Assembly: GCA_033032865.1 (NCBI GenBank)
Contig: JAWHQI010000064.1
Span: forward strand, 3,968,001-4,032,000
Source of the DNA: Dactylorhiza incarnata
Taxonomy: Eukaryota > Streptophyta > Magnoliopsida > Asparagales > Orchidaceae
Reading direction: 5' to 3'
DNA length: 64,000 nucleotides
This document shows, in pieces, positions 31,276 through 42,993 of the stretch (positions are counted from its first letter, which is position 1; every line of letters starts with the position of its first letter). The notes beneath the pieces are model-generated. The model was not told the DNA's origin and ran no database searches. It was given only the letters and a program-made list of their open reading frames with translations. The position numbers and the translations under genes are program-made.

Positions 31276-31444
31276 TTGAAAAAAATGCCAAAATGCTGAA
31301 AACAGAAAAAAAAAACAAAGTTAGTAAGGAAAATAATAAAACAAGCAATTTATTCATTAATTTACATAAAATATTTACAATATTACTTAAAATTTTACTA
31401 AAAACTGTACTACAAATACGTGTATTTTATTACTCATCATGTTC

Positions 31445-32786
31445 ACAACCTGTAACAACACTCTATGTCGACATAGTTTGACCGCTTCTTTAACAGCGGC
31501 TAGCGAACCACGCGGGCCTCGCCGATATGGCAGATCGGTGACAGTGGACGGTCCTGCCACTTCTGGGTGTGGACGTACCGCACTCCCAGACCCCAATGTA
31601 CAACCTGGTGTACTCCTGGATGTGAGCGACATCCGACGATAACTGAACTTGGCCAACCAGCCAAGGAGGCGCATTAAGTTCTGTAGTTCCATATCCATTC
31701 AAGGAGGCACGTTCAGTTCTTCTCTCCGTTCCAAGGAGGCTTCTCCGTTCCAAGGAGGTAACAACGTTCGTAGGAGGCTTCTCCGTTCATAAGCGGCAAC
31801 TCTGTTCATAGGAGGCTTCTCCGTTCTAAGGAGGTAATTATGTTCATAGGAGGTAATTATGTCCAACTTGTCAGGTGAAGGGTCATTATTGGGGTGTCAC
31901 ATCAACACGGGTGCGTGCACGCTTTTTGGTGTGACATAAAGCTTGAATTGACCGTGGTTTGACTTTCCGATTTCAGGATTGGTTACAACAAACTTCGTTG
32001 GTTTTGTTTTGACTTTAGGAGTCCACTCAGACTGACTGAAGTTGATTCTGAGTTTGTATGCTTAGTATTTCAAAACTATGTCGTGGCGGTCTATAAAAAC
32101 CTAAAATAGACATATTTCTCGTATGACCTCGGATTGAAGTGCAACGAGTTCCGTTGCGCTTTTATTGGTGATACGAGTCTAGCGGAACTGACGGAAGTCA
32201 ATTCGTAGTGCGTATGGTCACTATTCTACAACAATGTGGTTGTGATGCGCTACGATACTCAAAATGATCGTTTTCCTTAAACAATCTCGGATCGGAATGG
32301 AACGAGTTCCGTTGCGCTTGTATTGGTCATACGAGTCTAACGGAACTGACGGAAGTCAATTTAGAGTATGTATGGTCACTATTCCATAACGGTGTGGTTG
32401 TGATGCGCTACGATACTCAAAATGATCGTTTTCCCTTAACGACCTCGGATTAGAATGGAACGAGTTTTGTTGCGCTCGTATCGGTCATATGAGTCTAACG
32501 GAACTGACGGAAGACAATTCAGAGTGTGTATGGTCATTATTCCACAATAGTGTGGTTGTGACGCGATGCGACGCTCAAAATGATCGTTTTCCTTAAACGA
32601 CCTCGGATCGGAAGGGAACGAGTTCCGTTGCGCTCGTATCGGTCATACGAGTCTAACAGAACTGACGGAAGTCAATTTGCAGTTTTCTAGCACAATATCC
32701 CCTATTCGAATCACCTTCCATCTTTTGGGGTTACTTTTATTGGGTCCACTAGGGTCTAGTGACCCAATGAAAGTCGGATTGTTACA
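31445..32786 (-). repeat. T2 3' LTR, U3-side part
   Basis: Continues the T2 LTR after E2 and ends ...GGATTGTTACA (minus strand start TGTAACAATCCGAC). It includes CATCAACACGGGTGCGTGCACG, shared with the 5' LTR at 60530. Compared with the 5' LTR it lacks a ~1.9-kb segment that holds the TATA box (58650-60490 there), so this copy has no visible promoter. Confidence 0.8.
32118..32690. repeat. 158-bp tandem repeats in T2 3' LTR
   Basis: The phrase ACGAGTTCCGTTGCGC or close variants recurs at 32144, 32302, 32460 and 32618, exactly 158 bp apart. Each unit also carries GAACTGACGGAAGTCAATT and TATGGTCACTATTC-like pieces, and a GGAAC-GA-GTTCC palindrome in the best copies. The other T2 LTR has four matching starts with the same period. 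Confidence 0.9.
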
Positions 32787-32815
32787 ATCCAATAAAAATA
32801 AAAGGATTTTCGTCC
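32787..32815 (-). other. T2 polypurine-tract region
   Basis: On the minus strand GAGGACGAAAATCCTTTTA precedes the 3' LTR start. The GGACGAAA phrase is the usual Tekay/Del marker just before the purine tract; the tract itself is decayed here. Confidence 0.6.
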
Positions 32816-34072
32816 TCAAAAATTACTTAAAGTAGGGGGTTTTACGAGACATACCTGAGAGAAGAGTGTTGGGTATCTTTCTCGAACAAGTGTTTCCGGT
32901 TCCCACGTAATCTCATTACGTCTGCAGTTTGACCATAGGATTTTGACCATCTCGATGGTTTTGATTCGTAGTTCCTCAACCTTGGAATCCACTATCTTCA
33001 CTGGCTCGAGCTGAATGGATCGGTCAGATTGTATCGGCAATGGGGGTGCAGGAAGATGTTGATCCGGTTGTCGAAGAACTTGTCTTAATGAGGAGACGTG
33101 AAACACGTCGTGGAGGTTTCCCAATTCGGATGGCAAGGCTAATCGGTATGCCACAGGGCCTATTCGTTCTATAACTTGATATGGGCCCAGATAGCGAGGA
33201 TCCAGCTTTTTCTGCTTCTTTATCCGGGAGATCCCGTGCATTGGTTTAATCTTTAGGAATACCATATCCCCTACGTTGAATTCCACCGGTCGATGGCGCG
33301 CATCATGATATTTCGCTTGGCGGCTCTGCGCTTCTAGCATTCGATCTCGGATTAACCTTATTTCCGTCGTGGTGTCATCTATGTAGGTGACTCCTAACGC
33401 TTCTGGGTCCTCGTCCTGTGTCTATGACCGCAGTGTTCGACAACGTCTCCCATACAGAGCCTCGTATGGTGTCATCTTAATACTCGCCTGAAAACTGTTG
33501 TTATATGAAAATTCCACTAAGGGTATCACTTGTTCCCAAGGTTCGTTGTGTTCTACTATGCACAGTCGGAGAAGGTCCTCCATTGTCCGATTTGTCCTTT
33601 CCGTCTGCCCGTCTGTTTGAGGGTGGAAAGCGGTGCTGAAAGCTAATTTGGTCCCCAGATAAGCTTGCACTCTTCTCCATTCCTTAGAAGTAAAACGTCT
33701 GTCGTGGTCAGATACTATTGACTTGGGTACTCCATGGAATCGAACCACCTGCTCTATAAAAAGTCGGACTAGGATGTCAACATTGTCGCCTTGTCGGTTC
33801 GGGATGAAACGAACCACTTTTGTGAGGCGATCCACCACGACCCATATAGAGTCGTTCCCTGCACGAGATCGGGGCAGGCCATGGACAAAATCCATGGAGA
33901 TATCCTCAAACATCCATTTTGGTATGGGTAGAGGTTGTAGTAAGCCTCTTAGACTGCGACATTCTGCCTTGACCATTTGACAGGTCTGGCAGTGTGCCAC
34001 ATAATTGGTGACGTCCCTTTTCATACCTGGACAGTACAGTGTCCTTCGTAAATCTGCATACATTTTCACCAC
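32816..34072 (-). pseudogene. pol: T2 integrase with chromodomain-like end
   Basis: The frame 34072-33422 begins at MYADLRRTLYCPGMKRD and contains C28, C31 of the zinc site and the DDE triad D61, D122 and E158 (35 residues between the last two). A stop at 33422 separates it from a second frame (33340-32816) with the GPY/F region (LDPRYLGPYQVIERIGPVAY) and the LHDVFHVSSLRQ / ILWSNCRRNEITWE end. The HH part of the zinc site lies upstream in another frame. The gene is therefore in at least three pieces. Confidence 0.85.
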
Positions 34073-34099
34073 TCCTGGGTGAATATAGTACCTTGTGTG

Positions 34100-34709
34100 C
34101 TTCGTGAAGTATTTCTTCTCGGATCCCTTCGGTGGAAGGGACTAATAAGCGGTGTTTGTATTGTAGAATACCATCGTATAAATTATAGTCCTCTTGAGCG
34201 TCGTGTTACAGGGTCTGGATAATTGGAGCCTCTTCTGGGTCGACCTTTTGTGCCTCTCGTATCCTGTCCCTAATATCACATTGTATCTCTATCCACTATA
34301 GTTGGGCTTGGTAATCCATAGGATCTCTGCGGGTGATAAGCGTGATGCCTAAGTCTGCCAAAGACTTGGTCAATTATTGGGGTATCATCTCTAGCCAACT
34401 TCCGATCACTGGAGGTTGATGGCTTAAGGCATCGACAACCTTGTTGGCTTTGCCGGGATGGTATTGGAGGGCGAAGTCGTAATCGCACAGAAATTCTAAC
34501 CACAGGCGTTGTCGGAGGTTCAGCTCCTTCTGGGTGAAGATGTACTTGAGACTTTTGTGGTCAGAGAAGATCTCTCATCTTATTCCGTATAGATAATGTC
34601 TCCAGATTTTCAATGCGAATACCACAGCACCCAATTCTAAGTCATGGGTTGCGTAGTTATGCTCGTGAGGCTTCAACTGCCGTGATGCATATGCGCTACC
34701 CTGCCATGT
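34100..34709 (-). pseudogene. T2 RNase H remnant
   Basis: On the minus strand the pieces [40 protein letters not shown] and [15 protein letters not shown] can be read with stops between them (34580, 34378 and others). This is the standard gypsy RNase H, heavily decayed. Confidence 0.75.
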
Positions 34710-35776
34710 TACATTAGTACAACTCCTAACCCTTTCAACGATGTGTCGGTGTAGATCTGGAAGCCCTCGTTGCCTGAGGGGAGTGTAAGGATTGGAGCAG
34801 AGGTTAAGCGGTTCTTTAGTTCCACGAACGCTGCTTCACATTCGGGTGTCCATTGGAACACTATATCCTTTTTGGTGAGGGTTGTGAGGGGTAAGGCGAT
34901 CTTGGAAAAACCCTCCATGAATTTACGGTAGTATCTGGTGAGACCAAGAAAGCTTCTGATATCTGCCGCTGACTTAAGTGGTGGCCAATTCCATACCTCC
35001 TGTACTTTGGTCTGATCTACTGCTACCCCGTTCTTATTGATCATGTGTCCGAGGAACCTGACTTCCTCCATCCAGAACTCGCACTTACTGAACTTTGTGA
35101 GAGTGAGTGTTCTCGTAATTTGAGTAGCACCATTTGTAGATGCCTGGAATGGTCTGCCTTGCTCCTCGAGTAGATGAGTATATCGTCTAAGAAGACGATC
35201 ACAAAGTGGTCCAAGAACGGTTCAAACACCTTATTCATTAAGGCCATGAAGGAGGACGGGGCGTTGGTAAGCCTAAACGGCATTACCATAAACTCTTATA
35301 GTCCATAGCGGGAGCTGAAGGCTGGCTGTTTTGGGGATGTACTTCTCTCGTACCCGAAGCTGGTAAAATCTAGACCTTAAATCCATTTTGGAGAAAACGG
35401 ATGCGCCTTGCAATTGATCGAATAACTCGTCTATCCTGGGTAGAGGATAGGTATTTCGAATGGTAAGCTTATTTAGTTCCCTGTAATCGATGCACAAGCG
35501 TAATGATCCGTCCTTATTTTTGACAAATAATACAAGGGCTCCCCAGGGTGAGGTACTTGGACGAACGAAACCTGCATCAATTAGCTCCTACAGTTGTATC
35601 ATAAGCTCAGCTAGTTCCTTTGGGGCCATATGGTAGGGTGCTCGGGACACTAGTCGAGCTTCGTGTGCGAGTTCAATCTGGAAGTCCACTTCTCGCGGCG
35701 GGGGCAACCCTGAAAGGGATTCGGGAAAGACGTCTGGGAAGTCTCGGATTACGGGCACCTTGGTGAGTACTTGCAT
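34709..35776 (-). pseudogene. pol: T2 reverse transcriptase, fragmented
   Basis: Four overlapping frames carry successive RT blocks. 35776-35588 has VIRDFPDVFPESLSGLPP and APYHMAPKEL. 35497-35273 has [20 protein letters not shown] and [15 protein letters not shown]. 35289-35041 has [15 protein letters not shown] and the FLDD catalytic box in [11 protein letters not shown]. 35071-34709 has [16 protein letters not shown] and IRSFLGLTRYYRKF. All blocks are in order, so the break-up is by point frameshifts and stops, not by deletion. Confidence 0.87.
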
Positions 35777-35926
35777 TTTGCCTTACATTTTGAAGTAGAT
35801 TAGGTACATTTCGTCCTTTCGTCGGACCGATTTGACAGTTTGTATGGACGTTAGAATGATGCGAGTGACAGATGGTATACCTGCTAGAGTGATAGATTGC
35901 CCATTTGGGTTCTGAAGGTTGATTTC

Positions 35927-36298
35927 TCAGGTCGAGCAATTTATTTGGGCATTGTGCTCAGCCAACCAATCCATTCTTAGGATGATGTTGAACCCGGTTA
36001 TTGCTAGAATAGTTGCGAAGATTTTGAACTCCATGTCTCCCAACATTTCCTGGAATGAGCACTTTTCTGTGGATAACATGTCTGATCCATCCGGGAGTCG
36101 TATTCGTATTGACATCCCAGATAATCGAACGGTGTTCTCTTTGTTTGCGATGAAATCCCGAGAGACGAAGTAATGGGTGGCACCGGTATCGAATAATGTT
36201 TTAGCAGGGTGACCTTCTACCAAAAGTAAACCTGGTAACATATATATATATACTATGATCACAGAACGTTTACAGATATACGGATGGGGTACCATCAA
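35927..36298 (-). pseudogene. T2 aspartic protease
   Basis: A 123-codon frame with the catalytic LFDTGATHYFVS and the flap/second-lobe phrases ILRMDWLAEHNAQINC (usually ILGMDWL). The first residues (to about 30) are read through non-protease sequence. It lies between Gag and RT, as in gypsy elements. Confidence 0.82.
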
Positions 36299-36675
36299 AA
36301 TAAAAGGCTATATCATATGCTTCCTACTGGATCACATCATCCAAGTATATCATCACTAATGAAAGTATATACATATAACTACGTCCGGTGTCGGTCAGTG
36401 CTGAAGGTCTAGTGTGTATGCCTCAAGTGGTGCTGCTCGACCCTGCTGGCTTGGTCTCTCCTGCCTGCGGGTCGTCCTCTGCGACCTCCTCATCCTCGTC
36501 CTCTCTCTGCTGCTCCCTGAACTGCTCCTAAGCCTGGGCTTCCTATAGCCTGGGGGCAAAAGACTCTAATGTGCCCAGGCTACTGGCAGAGGAAGATATT
36601 CCCGGCAAATGGAACATCTCATCGGGTAGCTGGTGCGGGCTGGGGTGCTGGAGCTGGTCGGGGTACTGGAGCTGG

Positions 36676-37610
36676 TCAGGGTGCTGGTGCTGGAGGTGCC
36701 TGTCGAGGCTGAGGTGCCTGTCTGTAGGGCTGGTGGCGATGACGCTGCCTCCTATATCTGTCCTGCCTTCGAGGGGCAGTCCCTCTCTCTCGGCCATGGG
36801 TCCGGGGAAGCTCCACATGTTCTCTCCGTTGCTGGGCTACCATCCGTTGGTCCATCTCTAATGATGCAGCATGCGTGGCAATCGTGTGGAAGGTAGACTG
36901 TGAAATCATGATCAAGGCCTGACGTAGAACATCGCGCAGTCCTTGGTAGAACCTGGCGGCTCTGTCTCTATCGGTGGTTGCCAGTGTCCCCTCAAATCGG
37001 GCTAAGTGGATGAACTCACGCTGATATTTTGGCACGGTTCTCTCTCCCTGGCGGATGTGCAGGAATCGCTCCTGGAGTGCAACTCGGTCAGCATCTGAGA
37101 TGAAGTGCTCTAGGAAGGCCTCGGAAAATTCTCCCCAGATAATTGTGCTGAGTGGTCGCCCTCTGAAAGTGGAGCGGATGGCTGCCCTCCACCAGTCTCG
37201 GGCATAGCCCTCTAATAACGTCACCACTAAGAACATTGCGGCAATGGCGGGGCACTTCATACCGACTAGTAGTTCCTCCACTCTCTCTACCCACTCCTCC
37301 GCCTGCATGGCGGATTCATTGCCTCAGAAGATTGGGGCCTTAGCCCCCGGAAGGTCATCATAAGGTCCGTGGGCACGGTAGGTTGCTGAGGTGGCCGTAA
37401 GATGGTCGTCTGGAAGGTGGCTAACAATGTCGTCAATGCCCGTCCCAGGTCGGTCTCAGTAAATGGGACTGCAGCTAGAGCAACCGGGTCTGGTGGTGGA
37501 GTAGTAGGATGGTACTGGTCCCTAGAGGATGACCTCCCGTTACTGGACTCCAGTATCTGGAGAAGTAACAAACGAACATCAGTACTTGCAAAAGTAAGGA
37601 AATTTTGCAA
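36676..37610 (-). pseudogene. gag: T2 Gag
   Basis: The main frame (37308-36676) reads AEEWVERVEELLVGMKCP, DWWRAAIRSTF, FLEHFISDADRVALQERFL, VPKYQREFIHLARF and RFYQGLRDVLRQAL, the Retrotrans_gag core of Tekay elements. An upstream frame (37610-37287) carries the N-terminus (ALTTLLATFQTTI) and ends FRGLRPQSSEAM, joined by a frameshift near 37310 (FRGLxPPxF is the usual sequence there). A proline/glutamine-rich tail ends at 36676. No CCHC zinc knuckle is visible before the protease, so it is lost. Confidence 0.83.
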
Positions 37611-37780
37611 AAACTGACTGAAACGGAAGCGAAATGTGTGTGGGTGTACTACTGTGCAGTCTAGAATCCATAAACTTCTAACCTACGGGTCCACCAGGCT
37701 TCCGATGCGTGGTTCGTCCCGAACCAAGAAATGAAATCAAGGAAGGGAGGATCCAAAGACTGCCCTATGTGGTCGGATTG

Positions 37781-37798
37781 TGATAGCTCTGATCTATT
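37781..37798 (-). other. T2 primer binding site
   Basis: On the minus strand AAATAGATCAGAGCTATC follows the 5' LTR. The ATCAGAGC core matches the initiator tRNA-Met complement TGGTATCAGAGC, with changes at the first positions. Confidence 0.6.
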
Positions 37799-38107
37799 TG
37801 TAAGACCCCCCCACCCCAACCCTGAACCCAGGTCGGGGTGAGGGGATCTTACTGCCCAAGGTGGCTACTTAGTGCTTCCCGGGTGGCAATGACCCACCCT
37901 CTCAAGCAATGTGCGATCGCCTTGTCAGGGATAATAATCAACACATCATATCAGAGTCACACTGCGGAAGCAATCTTAAGGGAATTCTAACAAAGCCATA
38001 TATATATAAGCAAAAAAGTTGTAGCCTACTATTTACAAGAACGGCCCTGTGGCCTAAAAGCTAACTACTACAACTTATACACTCCTTATTTAGCCCTATA
38101 CTCTATG
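37799..38107 (-). repeat. T2 5' LTR, U5 end
   Basis: Begins TGTAAGACCCCCCCACC next to the primer site. Matches 19648-19941 of the 3' LTR. Interrupted by T3 after CTATG (38103-38107). Confidence 0.8.
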
Positions 38108-40867
38108 TGTAACGGTCCAGGCCTGCCAACACGGGACCCAGCTGGACCGCCAGCACCCTCCCAGCCCAGGCCGCCAACACGGGACCCAGCTGGCACCGAA
38201 AGGGTTCAGCCTAACCAGATGGTCTAAACCATGATTATAAGGGCACAACCAAAGTCTCATCATCATCCAAGACATTTTAAGCATGTAAATGTTTCTTATA
38301 AGAAGTTTCCCTAAAGGGGTTATGTCCTAATTCAAAGGGAATATTGGCTCCTAAAATTCTTATAAAATTACCCAGTGCCTATTTACACCCTATGAATCTA
38401 TCCACCAAGTTTCATAACCATCAAGGGACTTTTGACCACATGGCCTTCACAAGGTCCTAAATGCACACATAGGAATAGAACTAGTGTTCTAGGTCTTAAC
38501 CACCTCTACACCATCCCAAACCACTCATGGGGGTACTTTAGGTGATCCTAAACCAGTGGACAAGGTTCCACCTCATGGTGAGGAGATTTGACCACAAAAT
38601 TCCAAGATAAAAACCATGCCCTAACTTTGACCCAACTTGACCTAACTTGGGTTTACAAATTACTCAATCAAAACAGTCCCAATTGGGCTGAGATTTTTAC
38701 CATGGTCACAACTTAACCCTAAGGAGCTCCCGCCAAAATTTGGAGGGCATTGGAGGTCATTTGACCCACTAATTAATTAATATATGATTTATGAAATTAT
38801 CTCAAAAACCTTAGAAAAAGTTCTCCTAAAAATCCCATCTTTTAATATGTTATGTGGGTGTATATAAATAGCCTAGGTTTTAAATATCAAGGCCATATCA
38901 TCTACCAATAAAATGATATGAAGGAAAGAGTGACTGCCCTACGCTATGGACCAGTCCCACCATTTTGGCTCTACAGGGAGCTACAGTACTCCTTTTGGGG
39001 TGAAATCAATTTTAAAAAAACAAAAGACTTCAAGGGCTACAACTTTGATGTTGACCACTTTTTCATCAGAGGGCCCTAAGTATTTTTAATAATTAAATCT
39101 AAGTACAACAAAACATATGACAGAAATCATATAAACATTTAATTATATAACTGTTTCTGCGTTCGACGAAATTTTAACTGCGCTCGATGAAAGCAGAGCA
39201 AACTCCGTTCGACGAAAGCAGAGCAAACTGCGTTCGACGAAAGTTATTTCGTTCGACTAATATACTTAATAACAGCGCTCGACTAATTTAACGCGGAACT
39301 GCGTTCGACGAAACCTTACAAAAGCTGCGTTCGACGAAATATAGTCTGCGCTCGACGAAAGCCGAACAACTCTGCGTTCAACGAAATCTGAACAAAGCTG
39401 CGTTCGACTAATTTCTTAAATATCTGTGTTCGACTAATTCCTTATAAACTGCGTTCGACTAAATCCTTATAAGCTGCGCTCGACTAAATCCTTCCAGATC
39501 GACGAAATATATTCCGTTCGACTAAAATTATTCCAGATCAACGAATTAAATGAAATAAACGTAAACATTAAAAACAAATCCGACGGCTCTCAGTTATCGT
39601 CCCCGAGGAATGGACGGCGCGCGACAGCCCGACCTGGGCTTCTTTGCGGGGTGATTTCCCGGCCACCTACGCCTACTTCCGGCCAGCCAATGCCACCACC
39701 ACCTCCGTTGAGGTGGTGGCCGGCGATAGGAGGTGGTTGGTCGGCCGGAGGTGGTCGGATCGTGATTTTTGAGGAGGGAAAAAGAGTACGTCTCGCACCC
39801 TTTCGGAAGCACAATCCGAGCCCTTTTGAGCACAGATCAAGCCCCTAATTTTGAAGAGATTTAGCACCAGGGGAGGAGAAGAGGATCAGACCTGAGTGGG
39901 GGCTTGAAGTCGTGAATTCCGACGAGTCGCCATTGATGGTGCTGGAGCTTTCGGTGTCATGCCGATCTAGGATTTCTCTGTACGAAACTCACTAGAAAAA
40001 TGGGGGATCCCTTCCTCTCTGAGCACTGAAGGAAATGGGAGTTTCAAATCGGGTTGGGATAGCTTTATTTCTAAAAGCCATTAATGGCCATTACCACCAA
40101 TTTCGGTTACCACCGAAATTCCCTTAATTCAGCCCCTTTGCCATAAAAATTTCCAGAAAAACTATTGTAACTGAAGGGGGGAATGAATGCACATCAATTG
40201 GGGAGGGATTTGAAGGATCAATAGTATTTAATTCCATGAATGCTCTCTCTCTCTCTCTCTCCGATTTGGGGGAAAACTCCAATTTCTCTCTCTCCTACTC
40301 AGCAATTACAGAAATTAAGAGGAAAAATCCAGAAATCAGCAGACCCACTAGATGATGGATCTCTTAATTGGGCCTAGCCCAAATGGATTGGGCTAGATTA
40401 GGTTATATTGGGGGTAATTTGACCTAAATTAGGCTTAAGGGTAAATTGGTCAAATTGCAAGTCTCATGATGGGGCTTTTTGGTCCATTAGGTTCCTAGTA
40501 GCCCTATTAGGGTAGGGGTAAGGTCAATTTGGCATGGTGGAGGCTAATTGACCCTAATTGAGTTAGTTTGACCAATTCAGGGTTAAAGTTGACTTTGGTC
40601 TAATTGGCCTCTTAATTTGACTCAAATGGGTTCTTGGTGCTCCAAGAGGACCCCTAATGGGTTAGAGATGCTATGGTGGGTCAAGGTTCAAGGTGGGGCC
40701 CCTAAATCCAATCCTAAGCTTGATATCTGAAAATTGCTATTTGCAGACCACTTGGGTTTCCTACTTCCCACCTAAGCTTTCAAGGTCTTGAGCTCTTCCT
40801 ATGGTTTTGTCATGACCTAGTCATGACAAAACCAACTTAGGGGTATAGTTGCTTGGGGGATGTTACA
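38108..40867 (-). repeat. T3 3' LTR
   Basis: Starts TGTAACGGTCCAGGC and ends GGGGGATGTTACA, with matching inverted ends TGTAAC/GTTACA. It is closely similar to 46711-49444. Contains a TTCGACGAA cluster (39157-39546), a GC-rich GGCCGG-containing part (39660-39770) and a (CT)n tract at 40241-40262. Confidence 0.88.
39157..39546. promoter_or_regulatory. TTCGACGAA / TTCGACTAA cluster in T3 3' LTR
   Basis: About 17 units of GCGTTCGACGAA, GCGCTCGACGAA and TTCGACTAA. Spacing is irregular, mostly 20-30 bp. One unit, AAGCTGCGTTCGACGAA at about 39323-39339, is identical over 17 bp to a unit in the Athila-like LTR at 243-1952. TATA-like sequences exist on either side (minus 38871-38880 and about 40066-40075). 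I cannot tell if the cluster is upstream or downstream of the T3 start site. Confidence 0.75.
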
Positions 40868-41014
40868 AATCCCAATACATAAAAATAAAAATTTCGTCCT
40901 CGAAATTCAGGTTAAGCCTGTGGGGGTTTCTACTGCTAGGAAGAAAAAGTAACATCCCGGAAAATTAAATTATACCTGACGTAAAAAGCTGCGAGTACTT
41001 TTGCTGCATCAAGT
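40868..41014 (-). other. T3 polypurine-tract region
   Basis: On the minus strand the phrase TTTCGAGGACGAAATTTTTA and then ATTGGGATT precede the 3' LTR. This is the Tekay/Del signature, also seen in T1. Confidence 0.7.
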
Positions 41015-41647
41015 CTAGTGGCTCCCAAGTATGCTCTTCCTGTCATGATTCCTCCATAGGACCTTGACCAGCGGAACCTTCTTGTGTCGCAAGACTCGTA
41101 ACTTCGTGTCGTCTATCCGAACCGGCTCCAGGTCAACCGACCGATCAGTAGCTACTGGTCCCTCTGAAGTAGAAACCTGCTGCTCTGGCCGAAGTAGAGC
41201 CTTCCTAAGTGAGGAGACGCAGAAAATGTCATCCAGTCCCTTCAACTCCGGCGGTAGCTCCAGTCTGTAAGCCAGGGGACCGATCCGCTCCAGGATCCTA
41301 TAAGGTCCCATATACCTCGGACTGATCTTCTTCCGCCCGCGAACCCGCGAGACACCATGCATCAGACATATCTTCAAGAAAACCTTGTCTCCCACTTGGA
41401 ACTCCACCATACGATGACGCGCATCGTAATACTTAGCCTGCCTGCTCTGGGCCTCCAGCATCCTATCTCGAATCAGCCTCACATGAGCCTCCGTGTCCTC
41501 CACGAACTCTGAGCCAAGTGCCTTGGGATCCTCATCCTGAATCCAAGACAATGGTGTTCTGCATCTCCGTCCGTATAAAGCCTCATAAGGTGCCCTGCCT
41601 ATACTTGCCTGATGACTATTGTTGTATGAGAACTCAACTAACGGCAA
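41015..41647 (-). pseudogene. pol: T3 integrase C-terminal part
   Basis: A 210-codon frame starting at PLVEFSYNNSHQASIGRAPY, with EALYGRRCRTPLSW, the GPY/F region (ISPRYMGPYRILERIGPLAYRLEL) and a LDDIFCVSSLRKALL stretch. It continues the integrase core after a one-base frameshift in a run of C at about 41739-41744. The catalytic Glu region (QTDGQTERT) lies at the frameshift. The end KVLWRNHDRKSI shows a changed W-x-N-C-G motif. Confidence 0.85.
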
Positions 41648-42881
41648 CAGTCTCTCCCATGGCTCCCCGCGGTCCAGAATGCAAAGACGTAAAAGATCCT
41701 CTAGGGTACGGTTGGTACGCTCTGTTTGCCCGTCTGTCTGGGGGGTGAAAAGCTGTACTAAAAGTCAACCGGGTGCCCAGGTAGGCCTGCACTGCTCTCC
41801 ACTCCCTTGACGTAAATCGTCCATACCGATCTGACACGATCGTCCTCGGCACACCATGGTATCGAACAAACTGCTCTACGAACCTCCGCACCAAAACACC
41901 GACCGACTCGTCCTTCCTGATTGGAATGAATCTGGACACCTTCATCAATCTGTCGACGATCACCCAAATCGAGTCATTTCCCGCACGGGATCGGGGAAGA
42001 CCGTGTATGAAGTCCATAGCGATGTCGTCGAACTTCCACTCTGGCACCGGAAGTGGCTGCAATAATCCTGCTGGGTTCTGGCACTCCGCCTTCACGAGTT
42101 GGCAAGACTCGCAATGGGTCACAAAATATACAATGTCTTTCTTCATGCCTGGCCAATACATGGTCCTCTTCAAATCTGCAGACATCTTGGTAATGCCCGT
42201 GTGCACGGAATATCTGCTGCAATGAGCCTCTGACATAATATCCTCCCGAATTCGGCCCCCTGCCGGTATATACACTCGGCCTCTAAAACTCAACAGGCCG
42301 TCCTTCAGCGAATAATCTCCAGCTGAGCCTACCTCCAAGGCTCTGAATATCGGCTCCAGCTTGATCTGAAAATCCTTCTCGCGGTGCGGTGGCAGTCCGG
42401 GAAGCTTCTCCGAAAAAACATCAGCAAAATCCCGTACGACCGGGATACTTGACACTGAGTCCTTGACTTCAGTCGCCTCGAAGAGCACCTGATATACCTC
42501 GTCTCCCAGCAGGTGGGCCTTGACGTCCTGAATAGATGATAAGAAGAGACGAGAGGTGGGTTGAGTACCTTCGAAAACTACTTCACCGTCTTTGTGCTTT
42601 AGAATGATCCTCCTTGTCAGGCAGTCAATCCTTGCCTGGTTCCCGAACAACCAACTCATGCCCAGGATCAGGTCGTAGTCTTTCATCTTCAGCACAGTTG
42701 TCGGGGCCTCGAACAGTCTTCCTCCAATCTCCACCCTCATGTTGCACGTGGCATTTGTTAGAACCTTCGATCCGTCCGGGAATCGCACCCTCCTATAATC
42801 GCTCCTGAAGTGTTGGACTTGGTCTAGGTCCTCGATAAATTGAGCCGAGACGAACGAGTGCGAGACACCCGTATCGAACAA
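41634..42881 (-). pseudogene. T3 protease fused in frame to integrase (RT and RNase H deleted)
   Basis: A 415-codon frame. The start carries the protease catalytic FDTGVSHSFVS (residues 2-12) and DYDLILGMSWL. It continues through IPVVRDFADVFSEKLPGLPP, the usual protease-RT linker, as far as REKDFQIKLEP. The very next residues (IFRALEVGSAGDYSLKDGLL) belong to the region after RNase H. Then come the zinc-site piece CESCQLVKAEC and the integrase core (IAMDFIHGLPRSRAGNDSIW, TIVSDRYGRFTS). All RT and RNase H blocks are missing, at a junction near 42350. The frame is lost at FHPP (about 41742), after which the residues are nonsense. Confidence 0.85.
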
Positions 42882-42993
42882 GGTAAAAGCGGATTTGCCG
42901 TAAACGCGTACTAAACCTGAGGGTTTTGGTTGTTTGGTTCAATGCTAAGGTAAAACTAAAATTTATAAGGTACAAACAATTAAAAGAAACGCA

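Larger units (their letters stand above)
20558..31439 (-). mobile_element. E2: full-length Athila-like Ty3/gypsy element
   Basis: A 10.9-kb element flanked by TGTTC (20553-20557 and 31440-31444). It has ~2.0-kb LTRs at both ends, a tRNA-Asp-type primer site, Gag, protease, RT, RNase H and integrase in order on the minus strand, and a purine tract before the 3' LTR. Gag phrases such as LHLSNFLEISDTFKIN and the protease phrase DLGASNNLMP are typical of the Athila clade. All genes carry frameshifts or stops. I see no envelope-like ORF in the 22557-24050 region where some Athila elements have one. It is inserted in the 3' LTR of T2. Confidence 0.93.
29430..31439 (-). repeat. E2 5' LTR
   Basis: Counterpart of 20558-22556. 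On the minus strand it starts TGATGAGTAATAAAATAC at 31439 and ends TTAATTAATCA at 29430. TATA box at 30795-30802 (minus). Its palindrome cluster is 30827-31275 and has one GATCGAC-type unit fewer than the 3' LTR. Confidence 0.93.

Noticed and set aside
38096..38284. Short minus-strand frame shared with 46571-46888
   Set aside because: Lies across the LTR start of T3 in both copies; duplication only, no domain.
38871..38880. Plus-strand TATATAAATA as a promoter in T3 LTR
   Set aside because: T3 runs on the minus strand; a plus-strand promoter would read out of the element in antisense. Kept only as one of two uncertain TATA-like positions.
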